The notes beneath the pieces are model-generated. The model saw only the letters and a list, made by a program, of their open reading frames with translations. It was not told the origin of the DNA and did not search any database. Shown one piece after another: positions 37,429-47,469 of a stretch of 64,000 bases of DNA. The stretch's first letter is position 1, and each line of letters begins with the position of its first letter. The position numbers and the translations under genes were made by a program. The stretch is from Rodentibacter caecimuris (GTDB taxonomy: Bacteria > Pseudomonadota > Gammaproteobacteria > Enterobacterales > Pasteurellaceae): contig MLAA01000004.1 in the NCBI GenBank assembly GCA_001998905.1, positions 1 to 64,000 of the forward strand, read 5' to 3'.

Positions 37429-38277
37429 TTAGAAGCCATCAATTTCCTGAGGAATCAAGCCTTCAAGATGTTCCAATGTATAACTACTATCAGAATTCAC
37501 TTTCAAGCTGCCATGTACTTGAGCAGAAGAATATTGCCCAGATTTACAATTATGTTCCCACCAAATCAATTTCAGTACCTGCATACTTCCTTCTGGTCGG
37601 GCAGAGGAAGCATCGCCCTCAAATAGTTTAGTTAAAACGTTTTTGATTTTTTCAGCATCGGCGTCGGAAAAGCCTGTGCGTTCGGCAAGCTGCGGGGACA
37701 TGGCGCCGAAGGCAACGTAAATGCCGCTATCCACGCGGTATTTCATGCCCATAGTGTCAGAACTTTTATTTTTACCTTCCTTGGGGTCTTCACCGCTCAC
37801 GCTTTTGGTAATTTGTGTGCTAGTAATATTGACCGGATCGACACTGAAAGCGGATTGAATGGTTACGGGACCACGTACGGCAATTGATACACCTGCTCCC
37901 TCATCACTTCTACCGAAAGCGAATACTTGCCCAAAACTGCGCACGTCCAGCCATTTTTTGCAGGCTTTTTTGGCGGTTTCGTCTTTATTGGCTTTTTTGG
38001 CATTAAATGCGTCTGCCCCCAAGCCGACTTCTTTATCTTTAGCGCGGTTGGCAAGACTGGTCATACCGTCAGTTTTCTTTTCGTCGGATTGGACGAAAAT
38101 GCTTTCTCCGCGCTCTTGCAAACGGTCTCGAATTTTTCGTTTCAAACAAACATCAGTCATTTCTCCAAAACCGGCAAAGTCGGTACGAGGGCGATTACCA
38201 TTTAAAGGATCTCCGTTTGGATTAGCATTTTTAACGCCAATAATCAGGGCAAAGTCGATTTTTTTAGTTAAACTCAT
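37429..38277 (-). CDS. cas7: Cascade backbone protein Cas7 (Csd2, type I-C)
   Basis: Polymerises along the crRNA to form the backbone of the I-C interference complex. 282 residues, with family-typical FALIIGVKNANPNGDPLNGNRPRTD at the N-terminus, GPVTIQSAFSVDPVNITSTQITKS in the middle and the C-terminal WWEHNCKSGQYSSAQVHG. It lies between cas8c and cas4. Confidence 0.96.
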   Translation of the reverse strand: MSLTKKIDFALIIGVKNANPNGDPLNGNRPRTDFAGFGEMTDVCLKRKIRDRLQERGESIFVQSDEKKTDGMTSLANRAKDKEVGLGADAFNAKKANKDETAKKACKKWLDVRSFGQVFAFGRSDEGAGVSIAVRGPVTIQSAFSVDPVNITSTQITKSVSGEDPKEGKNKSSDTMGMKYRVDSGIYVAFGAMSPQLAERTGFSDADAEKIKNVLTKLFEGDASSARPEGSMQVLKLIWWEHNCKSGQYSSAQVHGSLKVNSDSSYTLEHLEGLIPQEIDGF

Positions 38278-38299
38278 ATATTTTTCCTTTCAATGTTAG

Positions 38300-40375
38300 T
38301 TATTCGGCAATTTCGGTTTTCTTTTGCTTAGCAGCTTTGCGCTCGACAATTTGGCGGTCAATTTCCATTTTTTGGCAATGGTAGCCTAGTAGGAATTCAC
38401 CGCTTAATTTATCGTCGCAAATAAAGTCGTTGTTTTGGAATAGTTCCATAATTTCGCCGATGGCTTGTTTATAAAAATCTTTTCCCAAACTGATTAAATA
38501 ATTTTTATAGGGTACAAGCTTATCACCCTCAAGATCTCGCCATGTGCTATAAGGACGCTGCGCAAATTGTTGAAAATAGCGCTCTGCATTAGTTGCTCGA
38601 GTAGGTGTTTTTTTACCGTTTTGCAAATACAGGGCATACCACTCCAAACTTTCCGCTTGTGCAATCAAGCGCCCATATAAATAATCGCGTGAGTGATTTT
38701 CTTTATCCAAAGCCATATCGTAATTTCTCCTTTCTGATGAATTATGATGACGGGCACGCCAGCCTTTATATAAAGCACAAGCGACACCGATATTGCGTTG
38801 CCATTCCCAATGTTCACTACCGTTAGGATTACAGGCATTCTGAAAGCTCTGTTGCACCAAATCATAAGGAATAGGCACATTCCGACTGCCTGCAATCACG
38901 GGAAGTAAACGAGCATAGAGTTGCTTTTTTAAGCTATCATTTAATGTTTGACCATAAATAGCATTAGCGACAGCAAAGGGGGACGGCGGGGCGAACACCC
39001 AAAGAGTATGTTTCGCTGTTTTTTTGCCGTTTTGCTTTTCGATGCTGTGGCGTTGATACCAAGAGAAATCGTCTATCCAAGCATCCAAATTGGCGAAATA
39101 ATCTGTAGGCAAAAATTCTTGATAATAGGTTAGTGCCATTCTCCCCGGTGTAGCAGAATCCAACATTAATAGTGAAATCTGCTCGTGTTCTTCCAATCTT
39201 TCTCTATAGCCTTGCAGCTTTTTCTTAATAATTTCGGCCGCTTTTCGGCCAATATCGCTTGACCAGTCTTTCCCGGAACTTTCGCTATCCGACAATAATT
39301 CTGCTTCATTTTCAACCGCACTGGTATCCAAGTTATCCCAGTCTATCTCATCAGTAGTATCTTTCATTGGCGAAGGCACTTCCTTACCGCTAATTACCCA
39401 AGCAACAATTTTTTGATTTCCATTACTGACACCTTGACGCTTTATCAACCATTTCAATATATTAAATGCTTTTTGAGAAACATCTCTTCCCAAGGTTACA
39501 GCCTGACTGCCTAATTCAGATTTAGCTCCATTATCTTTATCCCCATGGAACCGTCCCCTAAAAGTAAATCCGGTATCATCATTAGCAGAAACCACTTTCG
39601 CATTACCATCAATTTTCGGGTATGCTTCTACCGGATACTCGTCTTCCCCCGTTACACAACATAAGTCTTTACTTTTATTTCCTTGTTCAGATTGGCTTTC
39701 TTGGTATTTAACCCATTGGCTCTTGATATTGCTTTTACTCCATAAGTCGGAATGAGGGTCATCTGGCATTTCCACCGCCCACACGATGGTCAAACCAAAC
39801 GGATCGTCCTTACCCGACAACAGGATATTATCTTCAAAAGAAAAATATTTTTTCTTAAGCAAGTCTTCAATCAGCGAACCTTTTTGGACATAGCGCAAGA
39901 CAACGTTTATTTCTTGCAAACAACTAAATTTAGCCCAATCGGATAGCTGTTTTCCATAAAATTCAAAACAGCTTTGATATTTTGCTTTTTCTTCGGCAGC
40001 AAATGTTTGTTTTTCCTCATCAGTGCCTACCAAAAACGCTTTCCACTTTTTCTCTTTTTTTTTCTCTGCCACTCTGGAAAGATATTCAATTGTCAAATAT
40101 CGTTCTGCAGTTTTGGCAATATATTGCAAACCATCGTGCAACGCATATGCTGCAATCGTCGAACCAGAACGTTTCAATGATTTTTCAGTTACTTGAATAG
40201 GAACCTGCTTTTTGCCTTCAAACCGTTCTGCCCGCACCAATTCCGCCTTGTTATTTAGAACAACTTTCAAATGAACTGCCTTGGATAGATGAAACGGTAA
40301 TGCTAATTCTTCATCATCCAGTCCTTGGTTTTGGACAAACTCATATGTCCGATACAATTTCTGCATCCAACTCAT
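38300..40375 (-). CDS. cas8c: Cascade large subunit Cas8c (Csd1)
   Basis: The large subunit that recognises the PAM; in I-C systems an internal start in this gene can also provide the small subunit Cas11. 691 residues, somewhat longer than many Csd1 proteins. Family landmarks: DDTGFTFRGRFHG near 265, MALTYYQEFLPTDYFANLDAW near 415, and a C-terminal SGEFLLGYHCQKMEIDRQI. Its start overlaps the cas5 stop by four bases (ATGA). Confidence 0.93.
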   Translation of the reverse strand: MSWMQKLYRTYEFVQNQGLDDEELALPFHLSKAVHLKVVLNNKAELVRAERFEGKKQVPIQVTEKSLKRSGSTIAAYALHDGLQYIAKTAERYLTIEYLSRVAEKKKEKKWKAFLVGTDEEKQTFAAEEKAKYQSCFEFYGKQLSDWAKFSCLQEINVVLRYVQKGSLIEDLLKKKYFSFEDNILLSGKDDPFGLTIVWAVEMPDDPHSDLWSKSNIKSQWVKYQESQSEQGNKSKDLCCVTGEDEYPVEAYPKIDGNAKVVSANDDTGFTFRGRFHGDKDNGAKSELGSQAVTLGRDVSQKAFNILKWLIKRQGVSNGNQKIVAWVISGKEVPSPMKDTTDEIDWDNLDTSAVENEAELLSDSESSGKDWSSDIGRKAAEIIKKKLQGYRERLEEHEQISLLMLDSATPGRMALTYYQEFLPTDYFANLDAWIDDFSWYQRHSIEKQNGKKTAKHTLWVFAPPSPFAVANAIYGQTLNDSLKKQLYARLLPVIAGSRNVPIPYDLVQQSFQNACNPNGSEHWEWQRNIGVACALYKGWRARHHNSSERRNYDMALDKENHSRDYLYGRLIAQAESLEWYALYLQNGKKTPTRATNAERYFQQFAQRPYSTWRDLEGDKLVPYKNYLISLGKDFYKQAIGEIMELFQNNDFICDDKLSGEFLLGYHCQKMEIDRQIVERKAAKQKKTEIAE

Positions 40376-41094
40376 AATCCTAGTTCCTCCGCCTCATTTT
40401 CTACCGGCTTCATGTGTTCACCCCGTTTAAACGGTTTTTCAGGTTTCATTTTACGGATAACACGTTTTTTTATCCGTCCCGTACTATCGTTTACACTTGG
40501 AAATGCAATTATGCCTTTTTGCATGTTAGCCAGCCAAAAGCGGCTAATTAATTCGTGTTTGCCCGTTTCTTCTGGATAACCGAAACTGTGGAACATCAAC
40601 CCAAAATCAAGATTATCAATTTCATCGTAGAAACTTTCACCTGTACCGAATTCACAGGGTTCAACATAACCCTGACAATCCCTTGTTCCGAGAAAAATAT
40701 CCTGTCGCCCACCACGTTTCAGCATTCTTTCCGCAATCGCCATATGTTTGCAGAGATTACGGTCGTCTTTAAGCTCTTCCCAATATTCGTTCCAACTAAA
40801 ATGCGCCTGTACTTGATATTCCACATCTTGTAGATAAGTATAGATTGCCAGCGTATTGCCACCGTTCCAATCCAAAGGTTTGGTGGATTTACTCTGGGTA
40901 CGAATCGGTTTCATTACTCGGATTTTATCGATATGCCAAACGAGAGTCGGCTTCCAATAAATACTTTTTAAAATACCTTTAATCGCTTCATACGTCGGCA
41001 CTTGGTAGCTGAATTTTTCACCACCAATTTTGGTAACGGGGTCGGTAAATAGAGCTTGCCGTCCCCATACGCGAAACGTAATTGTACTATTCAT
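40372..41094 (-). CDS. cas5: crRNA-processing Cas5 (Cas5c/d, type I-C)
   Basis: In subtype I-C, which lacks Cas6, this protein cuts the precursor crRNA in the repeat and stays on the 5' handle. 240 residues with VWGRQALFTDPVTKIGGEKFSYQVPTYEAIKGILKSIYWKP at the start and the family RDCQGYVEPCEFGTGE near 150. The absence of any cas6 in the locus fits this role. Confidence 0.95.
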   Translation of the reverse strand: MNSTITFRVWGRQALFTDPVTKIGGEKFSYQVPTYEAIKGILKSIYWKPTLVWHIDKIRVMKPIRTQSKSTKPLDWNGGNTLAIYTYLQDVEYQVQAHFSWNEYWEELKDDRNLCKHMAIAERMLKRGGRQDIFLGTRDCQGYVEPCEFGTGESFYDEIDNLDFGLMFHSFGYPEETGKHELISRFWLANMQKGIIAFPSVNDSTGRIKKRVIRKMKPEKPFKRGEHMKPVENEAEELGL

Positions 41095-41108
41095 ATCGCT
41101 CCTCTTTT

Positions 41109-43538
41109 TTATAAATTATAAAAAGTCATTGTTGCAGTTTCATCAACTGACACACCATATTCACCGCTATAATGTTCTTCTCTCAAATAATAAATCCCAG
41201 AACCTGTTTGCACTTCTTGGATTGCATTCTCCTTTATCAATTTTTGCCATACATTCGGGAAAATATTGACACTATACCGTTGTGCTTTGGCTAAAGTGCG
41301 GTGCATTTCTTGCGGATTCCATTCACCGCAAAGTGCGGTAATCAACGTTTTACCTTCACCATAAGGTACAATAACCGCCTGAGTTGGGGAATCAATCGCT
41401 TTAAAAACACGCCCTGCACTTTTAAAAGACTGCATTAATAACGGAACCGGCTTACTTCTTTGATTATTTTTCGGCGTATAAGGATTTAAGGGGTTATCGG
41501 ATAACCAATCCAATAAATTATCCGATGTGTTTTTATCAATTCGATACACCATTTCACTACGACGATTAAAAAAATAATAGTGAAAATATCGCTGCATAGC
41601 CTCCGGTTGTAAAATATCCTGCCCTTCAAATTCCCTCAATATACGCTCGGCATTTATTTGACCTTGCTCAATATCGGGTAATACTTGTGATAAACTTGGT
41701 TCATGCAAATTCAACACATAAACTTGCCCTTTGCCTTCTCTTTCTCCGTGACGATTACAACGTCCGGCAGCTTGAGCAATAGAATCCAACCCGCCTAAAG
41801 CTCGAACCACACAAGCCATCGAAATATCCACACCAGCTTCGATTAGCTGGGTACTGATACAAATCACTGGTAACTTATTTTTTAGGCGTATCTTAATTTC
41901 ATCAAAAATCACCTTACGATGTGCCGAACATTGATTAGTACTGAGGTGGAACAGGGCTTCCAATGGTACATTTTGCTTTTGACAGTATTGATACAAATCT
42001 TTTGCCCATTTTTTTGTATTTACAATAAATAGGCAACTCGAAACCGCTTGATACTGTTCCAATAAAAAATTTCCTGCCTGTTCTACCGACCAACCGCCTA
42101 CTTTAGGTTGATACCGAATCTCTACACGCGATAAATCATCGAACAATTTTCTTTTTTCTTGATCATTGCCCATAATTTCAGCATTTTCCGCCAGTTGCAA
42201 CTCACCCAATTCCGACTTAGGCAACTTATCCAACAACGGTTGGGTAGCCGTACACAAAATAGCAGTAGATTTACCAAATTGGGTTAACCAATTTAATGTA
42301 TTGCAAAATAAATGCACACATTTTACCGGCAAGGTTTGAATTTCATCAAAAATCAACACACTGCGGGTCTGGGGATGAATATGCCGTGCACCACGTGTGC
42401 CGCCACCAAACCAAGCGTCCAAAAACTGTACCATAGTCGTAAATATAATCGGCTTATCCCAGTTTTCAGAAAGTAGCTTATTCTGCCAATTCTGTTTCTC
42501 TGGTTCAAGATTTGAGTGATGTTCCAATACCCAATCTTCACCGAGAATTTCTCGCACGGCTGAAGCATTTTGATCGATAATGGAAGTATAAGGAATAATA
42601 TAGATAATACGGTCAAGATGATGTTTTTTTGCATGATGTAAAGCATAGCGCAGACTTGCCAAGGTTTTACCACCACCAGTAGGTACAGTTAGCGTATAAA
42701 TACCTTGCGGATCGATTGCGCGTTGCCTACAGGACTCGGATATATCACGGCGGATTTTGTCAATAGGATAACGAATTTCAAATTGTGCCAAATGGATTTC
42801 AAGTTTATCAATGGCTTCCTGCCAATTCGGTTGTTGGGTTAAACGTCGTAGGTCTTTTTGTTCTGTCCGTTCAAAATCTGCGCTGTTAATACGGTCGGCA
42901 TCAATCAAACAGCTGAATAAAAAACGGGTTAGGCCGCCGAGATAAAATTCTTTAATTTTGTTATTACTGTCCAGTTTCATAATCTTACTAATCGGTTCCA
43001 GCAATAATCTGACCAAATTTTCACCGACTAACATTTCCGCTCGTGCTTTCACAGTTTCATCCGCATTGCGTTCACTATCAGCCAAATGCGTAAGTGCATC
43101 CTCTTTGTGAAAACGCTTTAACCAAACCGCCTCGCCTTCCGGACTCAAGCAGTCAATCAGCCCTTCACCATGATGAGAAGCTATGCACAACCCCAATATT
43201 TGCCCGATCAATTCACCGATGCCGTTTTTCGCGCCAAATTTTTTTAAACGGCCATACACCCATTGCGCCCCGGCCGTGGAGTGGTCGATTTTCTTGCCGT
43301 TAGGCAGCGTATCTTCTACATCAACATCGGGATTCACGCCTGTAGCTGCCTTAATATATTCCTGAAACGCTTGCGAATATTTGCCGAAATCATGCATTAA
43401 ACCGAGTAGCTCTCCGGCTTCGGCTAAATTCAATTTAGCTGCTAATTCTCGAGCAATTTCAGCAGTTTCAGTAAGGTGGGTAATAACAGATTGTTCTAAT
43501 TGATCCGCTTGGCGGATATGAGCAATAAATCGGGTCAT
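41109..43538 (-). CDS. cas3: CRISPR-associated helicase/nuclease Cas3 (type I-C)
   Basis: Recruited to target-bound Cascade to unwind and degrade DNA. About 809 residues. N-terminal HD nuclease with LMHDFGKYSQAFQEYI and later ASHHGEG. SF2 helicase with Walker A VPTGGGKTLASLRYA, Walker B FDEIQTLP, CTATQPLL (motif III) and GRCNRHGE (motif VI). I start at the ATG at 43538 (MTRFIAHIRQADQ), which matches homologues; an in-frame ATG at 43583 would add 15 hydrophobic residues. Neither has a good ribosome site. First gene of the cas operon. Confidence 0.94.
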   Translation of the reverse strand: MTRFIAHIRQADQLEQSVITHLTETAEIARELAAKLNLAEAGELLGLMHDFGKYSQAFQEYIKAATGVNPDVDVEDTLPNGKKIDHSTAGAQWVYGRLKKFGAKNGIGELIGQILGLCIASHHGEGLIDCLSPEGEAVWLKRFHKEDALTHLADSERNADETVKARAEMLVGENLVRLLLEPISKIMKLDSNNKIKEFYLGGLTRFLFSCLIDADRINSADFERTEQKDLRRLTQQPNWQEAIDKLEIHLAQFEIRYPIDKIRRDISESCRQRAIDPQGIYTLTVPTGGGKTLASLRYALHHAKKHHLDRIIYIIPYTSIIDQNASAVREILGEDWVLEHHSNLEPEKQNWQNKLLSENWDKPIIFTTMVQFLDAWFGGGTRGARHIHPQTRSVLIFDEIQTLPVKCVHLFCNTLNWLTQFGKSTAILCTATQPLLDKLPKSELGELQLAENAEIMGNDQEKRKLFDDLSRVEIRYQPKVGGWSVEQAGNFLLEQYQAVSSCLFIVNTKKWAKDLYQYCQKQNVPLEALFHLSTNQCSAHRKVIFDEIKIRLKNKLPVICISTQLIEAGVDISMACVVRALGGLDSIAQAAGRCNRHGEREGKGQVYVLNLHEPSLSQVLPDIEQGQINAERILREFEGQDILQPEAMQRYFHYYFFNRRSEMVYRIDKNTSDNLLDWLSDNPLNPYTPKNNQRSKPVPLLMQSFKSAGRVFKAIDSPTQAVIVPYGEGKTLITALCGEWNPQEMHRTLAKAQRYSVNIFPNVWQKLIKENAIQEVQTGSGIYYLREEHYSGEYGVSVDETATMTFYNL

Positions 43539-43597
43539 TGTTAAAATATTTTTAGATAAAATTTTGTTTATTATATAACTCATAAAAGCAAGATTAA

Positions 43598-43626
43598 AAT
43601 AAATTAACTATTTTGATCTCGCTCAA
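43598..43626 (-). promoter_or_regulatory. Possible cas operon promoter
   Basis: On the minus strand TTGAGC (43626-43621) and TTTATT (43603-43598) are 17 bases apart, giving a start near 43591 upstream of either cas3 ATG. The boxes are weak matches. Confidence 0.35.
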
Positions 43627-44194
43627 ATAATCCATAATCAGAAAACTATTATTACAGGACAAATCCTTAAAATATTCTTAATAAAACAGTATGAATCTCG
43701 GTTTAACATTGAATAATCAACATAATTCTAGGATCGATTATTTTACTTTCTCAAAGAGATCGTTAGCTTAGTTGATATATTTTTACTCTCTCCTCCCACT
43801 TTTTCTGACAGTTCTACTTTCAGACAATACCCAAATAGAATATTACAGCTAAGTTCGTTTTGACTCGCATCATTAACTTAATAAACAATATAAGCATTTA
43901 TATTGCTGTTATGTAATCAACATTAACTTTCAGTAAATACTTTGTATTGAACAGAGAATTACAGTTAATGTTAGGAAGATAATAGGACTAAGAGCAATTA
44001 CAGCATTCCTATAGCAGCTTTCACAGTAAAGGTTTTCATTAAATGTTATCCAATCTCCTCACATGAATAAGACTCTTCATTCCCCTGATACAAGTTTTAG
44101 CTAAGTAATAAAAATAAGGTAAGTCTTCACTTGCTGACGAAAGGCAGTAAATAGGGTAAAGCAAACAATAAAACTTATAAATATCTTTGCAAAA
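43627..44194. other. Long non-coding stretch between the cas operon and znuA
   Basis: About 570 bases, AT-rich, with no reading frame I can support, no uptake signal and no recognised repeat. It may contain regulation of the cas operon or decayed DNA; I see nothing specific. Confidence 0.5.
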
Positions 44195-44212
44195 GGGGCT
44201 ATACATAGCCCC
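44195..44212 (-). terminator. znuA terminator
   Basis: GGGGCTA (44195-44201) and TAGCCCC (44206-44212) form a stem with loop TACA, followed on the minus strand by a short U-run. It lies 20 bases after the znuA stop. Confidence 0.8.
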
Positions 44213-44232
44213 TGAGTTTCAATATATATTCT

Positions 44233-45174
44233 TTATTTCAAACAATCCGTATAACTGTCTGCGGTAAATTGTAAAAAATTAGTATAAGCATTTTTTCCTA
44301 ATTTAATCGATTCGCCAATAGGATCTAGACGCCCTATCTTGACCTGTGTTCCTTTGCTTAATGTATCAATCACTTTCGGCGTAAATTGCGGTTCAGCAAA
44401 TAAGCAGGCAACTTTATGTTCCGCTATTTCTTGTTTGATGTTTGCTAAGGTTTTTGCTCCAGGGGTAACCAATGGATTAATAGTGAAATAACCGGTTTGC
44501 TGTAAGCCGTAAGCATCATTAAAATAGCCGTAAGCATCATGGAATACATAAAATCCCTTATTTTTTAACGATGTTAATTGCGATTTAATCTCAATATTTT
44601 TTTGCTCCAAAGTGCGGTTAAAATCCACTAAGTTTTGTTTAATTTTTATTTCCTTATCAGGATACTGCTCAATCAACTTAGCAGCCAATTTGTCGGCAAT
44701 AATCTTACTAATTTCAGGTGAATACCAAATATGCCAGTTTGTTGACATCCCATGTTCATCGTGAGCATGCTCATGATGCTCATTTTGATGTTCGTGTAGA
44801 TGAGAATGATCATGTTCTGCGTGATCATGGAACCCCTTCCCTAATAAGGGGCTAATTTCCTTAAAGTTAGAGATAGTTAATGTTTTTCGACCTTCTATTT
44901 GGCTTATTGGCTTAGTAAGAAAAGCATCAATATCTTGTCCAATCCATAATACCAAATCCGCTGATTTTACCTTCTCAATATCTGATACTTTGAGACTATA
45001 ATCGTGTGGAGATGCTCCTGGGGGGACTAAAATTTGTGTTTGAGTAACACCTTCGGTAATTGCTGAGGAAATAAATCCCAAGGGTTTTACGGAAACTAGC
45101 ACATCGGCTTGAGCAACAGTCGGTAATGCCAAAAGTGCGGTCAAAATTAAAGTTGTTTTTTGCTGTCTATTCAT
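44233..45174 (-). CDS. znuA: Zinc ABC transporter, periplasmic binding protein
   Basis: Binds Zn2+ in the periplasm for the ZnuBC importer. 313 residues with a signal peptide (cleavage after AQA, about 23). A His/Asp/Glu-rich loop at about 117-143 (HDHAEHDHSHLHEHQNEH) is typical of ZnuA. Metal ligands lie in PPGASPHDYSLK, NWHIWYSPE and FYVFHDAYGYF. znuB and znuC are not adjacent here. As zevAB also lie in the window, two zinc-acquisition loci are near each other. No Zur box was recognised. Confidence 0.94.
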   Translation of the reverse strand: MNRQQKTTLILTALLALPTVAQADVLVSVKPLGFISSAITEGVTQTQILVPPGASPHDYSLKVSDIEKVKSADLVLWIGQDIDAFLTKPISQIEGRKTLTISNFKEISPLLGKGFHDHAEHDHSHLHEHQNEHHEHAHDEHGMSTNWHIWYSPEISKIIADKLAAKLIEQYPDKEIKIKQNLVDFNRTLEQKNIEIKSQLTSLKNKGFYVFHDAYGYFNDAYGLQQTGYFTINPLVTPGAKTLANIKQEIAEHKVACLFAEPQFTPKVIDTLSKGTQVKIGRLDPIGESIKLGKNAYTNFLQFTADSYTDCLK

Positions 45175-45239
45175 TTTTTTCTCCTTTTGATAATAATTCT
45201 CAAAAAACTTACAAAGACTACGCGTTTATTATTGATTTT

Positions 45240-46010
45240 TCAAGCAATATTAAATAAAAGTTTATCGATAACCTTTGATACCGCGAAAAAACCAAAAGTA
45301 GCCGTAATCATCGTTGCTGCCCCAAAGCCGTTAGCACAATTCATTGTCGCAGAAACTTCACAATGACCTTTTACCTTTGGGAAAATCAACGGTTGAGTAG
45401 AAAATACACATTCTACACCGAATTTACGTTTAGGATTCTGAGTAAAATTAAAATCCTTACGTAAAACTGACCGCACTTTGGCCAATAAAGGATCTTGAAT
45501 AGATTTGGATAAATCAGCAATTTTAATTTGCTGGGGATCAGTCTGTCCTCCAGCTCCGCCGATAGTTATTATGTTAATTTTATTACGTTTGCAATAGGCA
45601 ATCAGGGAAGCTTTAGTTTTGACGCTATCAATAGCATCAATAACATAATCATAATTTCTCTGCAGATATTCGGTTTGATTTTGCGGAGAAATAAAATCAT
45701 CAATAATATTAACTTCACATTCGGGATTGATTAAGCGAATACGTTCAGCCATCACTTCTGTTTTCAATCTTCCAATGTTTCCGCTTAATGCCGGCAATTG
45801 TCGGTTAATATTGGTAACGCAAATGTCGTCCATATCAATTAATGTTATCTGCCCAATTCCAGAACGAGCCAAAGCCTCTGTAATCCAAGACCCCACTCCA
45901 CCAATACCAATGACACAAATATGTGCCCGACGTAAACAAGCTAATCCCTCCTCTCCGTAGAGACGTGCGATTCCACCGAAACGCTGTTCATAACTATCGA
46001 TTCTTTCCAC
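45240..46010 (-). CDS. tcdA: tRNA threonylcarbamoyladenosine dehydratase
   Basis: An E1-like ATP-dependent enzyme that cyclises t6A37 of ANN-decoding tRNAs to ct6A. About 256 residues with the nucleotide-binding GIGGVGSWITEALARSGIG, TLIDMDDICVTNINRQ and the catalytic-Cys region GVECVFSTQ. I start at the GTG at 46010, which shares its first base with the mltA stop (TAGTG). A TTG at 46025 is also in frame. The tight overlap indicates co-translation with mltA. Confidence 0.92.
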   Translation of the reverse strand: MERIDSYEQRFGGIARLYGEEGLACLRRAHICVIGIGGVGSWITEALARSGIGQITLIDMDDICVTNINRQLPALSGNIGRLKTEVMAERIRLINPECEVNIIDDFISPQNQTEYLQRNYDYVIDAIDSVKTKASLIAYCKRNKINIITIGGAGGQTDPQQIKIADLSKSIQDPLLAKVRSVLRKDFNFTQNPKRKFGVECVFSTQPLIFPKVKGHCEVSATMNCANGFGAATMITATFGFFAVSKVIDKLLFNIA

Positions 46011-47119
46011 TATTGTAATACCCAAACTCGCCCGTAATGTTTTGATAAACCAGCAATATGTCCAGCATTATCTCCAATTCCACGATAGAGATCCAAATGA
46101 TGATTATTCACCGCACCACCTACATCTAATGCAATCATTAAATGAAGTTGATGGGTGCCTTTCCAGTTTCCATGAGAATCAATATCCGGCACTTCGACTA
46201 ATAAAACCGAGCCAGACGGAAGAACATTACGATCTGAAGCAACCGCAGCCATAGGTACTAGAGGCACACCAGCCGAGCCTTTAACCTTACCACTCGGATC
46301 ATTTTTGAAAAAAACATAAGATGGATTGCGCTCTAATAAAGACTGTACCCGTGAGGGATTACGGTGTCCCCAATCACGAATTGCTTGGATAGACATTTTT
46401 TCCTTAGGTATTTCACCGTCTTCTACTAATAAACGACCAACAGCCGCATATTTGAATCCATTCTGCCCAGCATACGCAAAATAAGTCAAATTTCCATTAC
46501 CAAAATCGACATAGCCACTTCCCTGTACACCTAATAGAAAATTATCGATCATTGAATCACTGTAAGCCAGTTCCAATCCCTTACCTACTAGCGCACCATT
46601 ATAAATTTGAGCCCGCGTGAAACGTTTATAGCTCGGCATGGCATAAATCGGGTGTTGATATTTTCCCTGCGGTGTACGACGAGCATGAATAACTGGTGAA
46701 TAATAACCCGTCATTAAAACATTTTGATAACCATCAAAGCCTTTTAAAATTTGTGCTCTTATCCCGTAATTTGTCAGTTGCTTAACATCGCCCCCCGCCA
46801 ATACCCAATTAGTGATTTTGCCATAACTATATGCGAATCGTTGTGTTAAGTGATCAGAATACATCTGTACATTAGATAACTGAGTTAAAAAATCGCCCTG
46901 ATTAATCACTCCTCCTTGATTGTCTACTCTCGCAACTGGACTGAGAACCGCTTGTTGGTAAGAACGCCCTTCATAAATCGCACCAAATTTTTTTGGGTCA
47001 TCGCCGACCACTGTTTTTGGTTGATTTTGATTATTATGCTGAGGAGAAGAACAAGCCACCAGTGTGGCAAACGCTAAGAATGAAAAAATTCTACGATGAA
47101 ATTTTTGCTGAAAATGCAT
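46010..47119 (-). CDS. mltA: Membrane-bound lytic murein transglycosylase A
   Basis: An outer-membrane lipoprotein that cleaves peptidoglycan to 1,6-anhydromuropeptides. About 369 residues from the ATG at 47119, chosen because the lipoprotein signal (FSFLAFATLVAC, lipobox LVAC) then starts at the right place; an in-frame ATG at 47200 would put 27 residues before it. The MltA core (VLMTGYYSPVIHARRTPQG, YFAYAGQNGFKYAAVGRLLV) is followed by the 3D domain with catalytic Asp in LMIALDVGGAVNNHHLDLYRG. Confidence 0.94.
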   Translation of the reverse strand: MHFQQKFHRRIFSFLAFATLVACSSPQHNNQNQPKTVVGDDPKKFGAIYEGRSYQQAVLSPVARVDNQGGVINQGDFLTQLSNVQMYSDHLTQRFAYSYGKITNWVLAGGDVKQLTNYGIRAQILKGFDGYQNVLMTGYYSPVIHARRTPQGKYQHPIYAMPSYKRFTRAQIYNGALVGKGLELAYSDSMIDNFLLGVQGSGYVDFGNGNLTYFAYAGQNGFKYAAVGRLLVEDGEIPKEKMSIQAIRDWGHRNPSRVQSLLERNPSYVFFKNDPSGKVKGSAGVPLVPMAAVASDRNVLPSGSVLLVEVPDIDSHGNWKGTHQLHLMIALDVGGAVNNHHLDLYRGIGDNAGHIAGLSKHYGRVWVLQ

Positions 47120-47310
47120 AATGAATCCCTGAATAAAAATAGCCGATAAAGCACAATCCTTCCTAAAAATGGATAAATTGGAAGCGCTATAAACTATCAA
47201 AAATTAATTAAAAAAACGATATTTTTTCCAGAAAAAGACAAAATATTGGTGAAAAGTCAAACTAATTGACTATTTTATTAACAAACGAATAAGGCATATT
47301 CATTTAAAAC

Positions 47311-47338
47311 TTGCAATTCTTTTTTATCAAGGCATAAT
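47311..47338 (+). promoter_or_regulatory. tRNA-fMet promoter
   Basis: TTGCAA (47311-47316), 16 bases, CATAAT (47333-47338), followed by the GC-rich discriminator GCGCAC, typical of stringently controlled tRNA promoters. Confidence 0.7.
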
Positions 47339-47352
47339 GCGCACATCTCTGA

Positions 47353-47429
<77 letters not shown>

Positions 47430-47435
47430 AATTTT

Positions 47436-47462
47436 AAGGCATCGATAATTCGATGCCTTTTT
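47436..47462 (+). terminator. tRNA-fMet terminator
   Basis: AAGGCATCGA (47436-47445) and TCGATGCCTT (47450-47459) with a U-run. It sits six bases after the tRNA. Confidence 0.9.
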
Positions 47463-47469
47463 CATTTAT

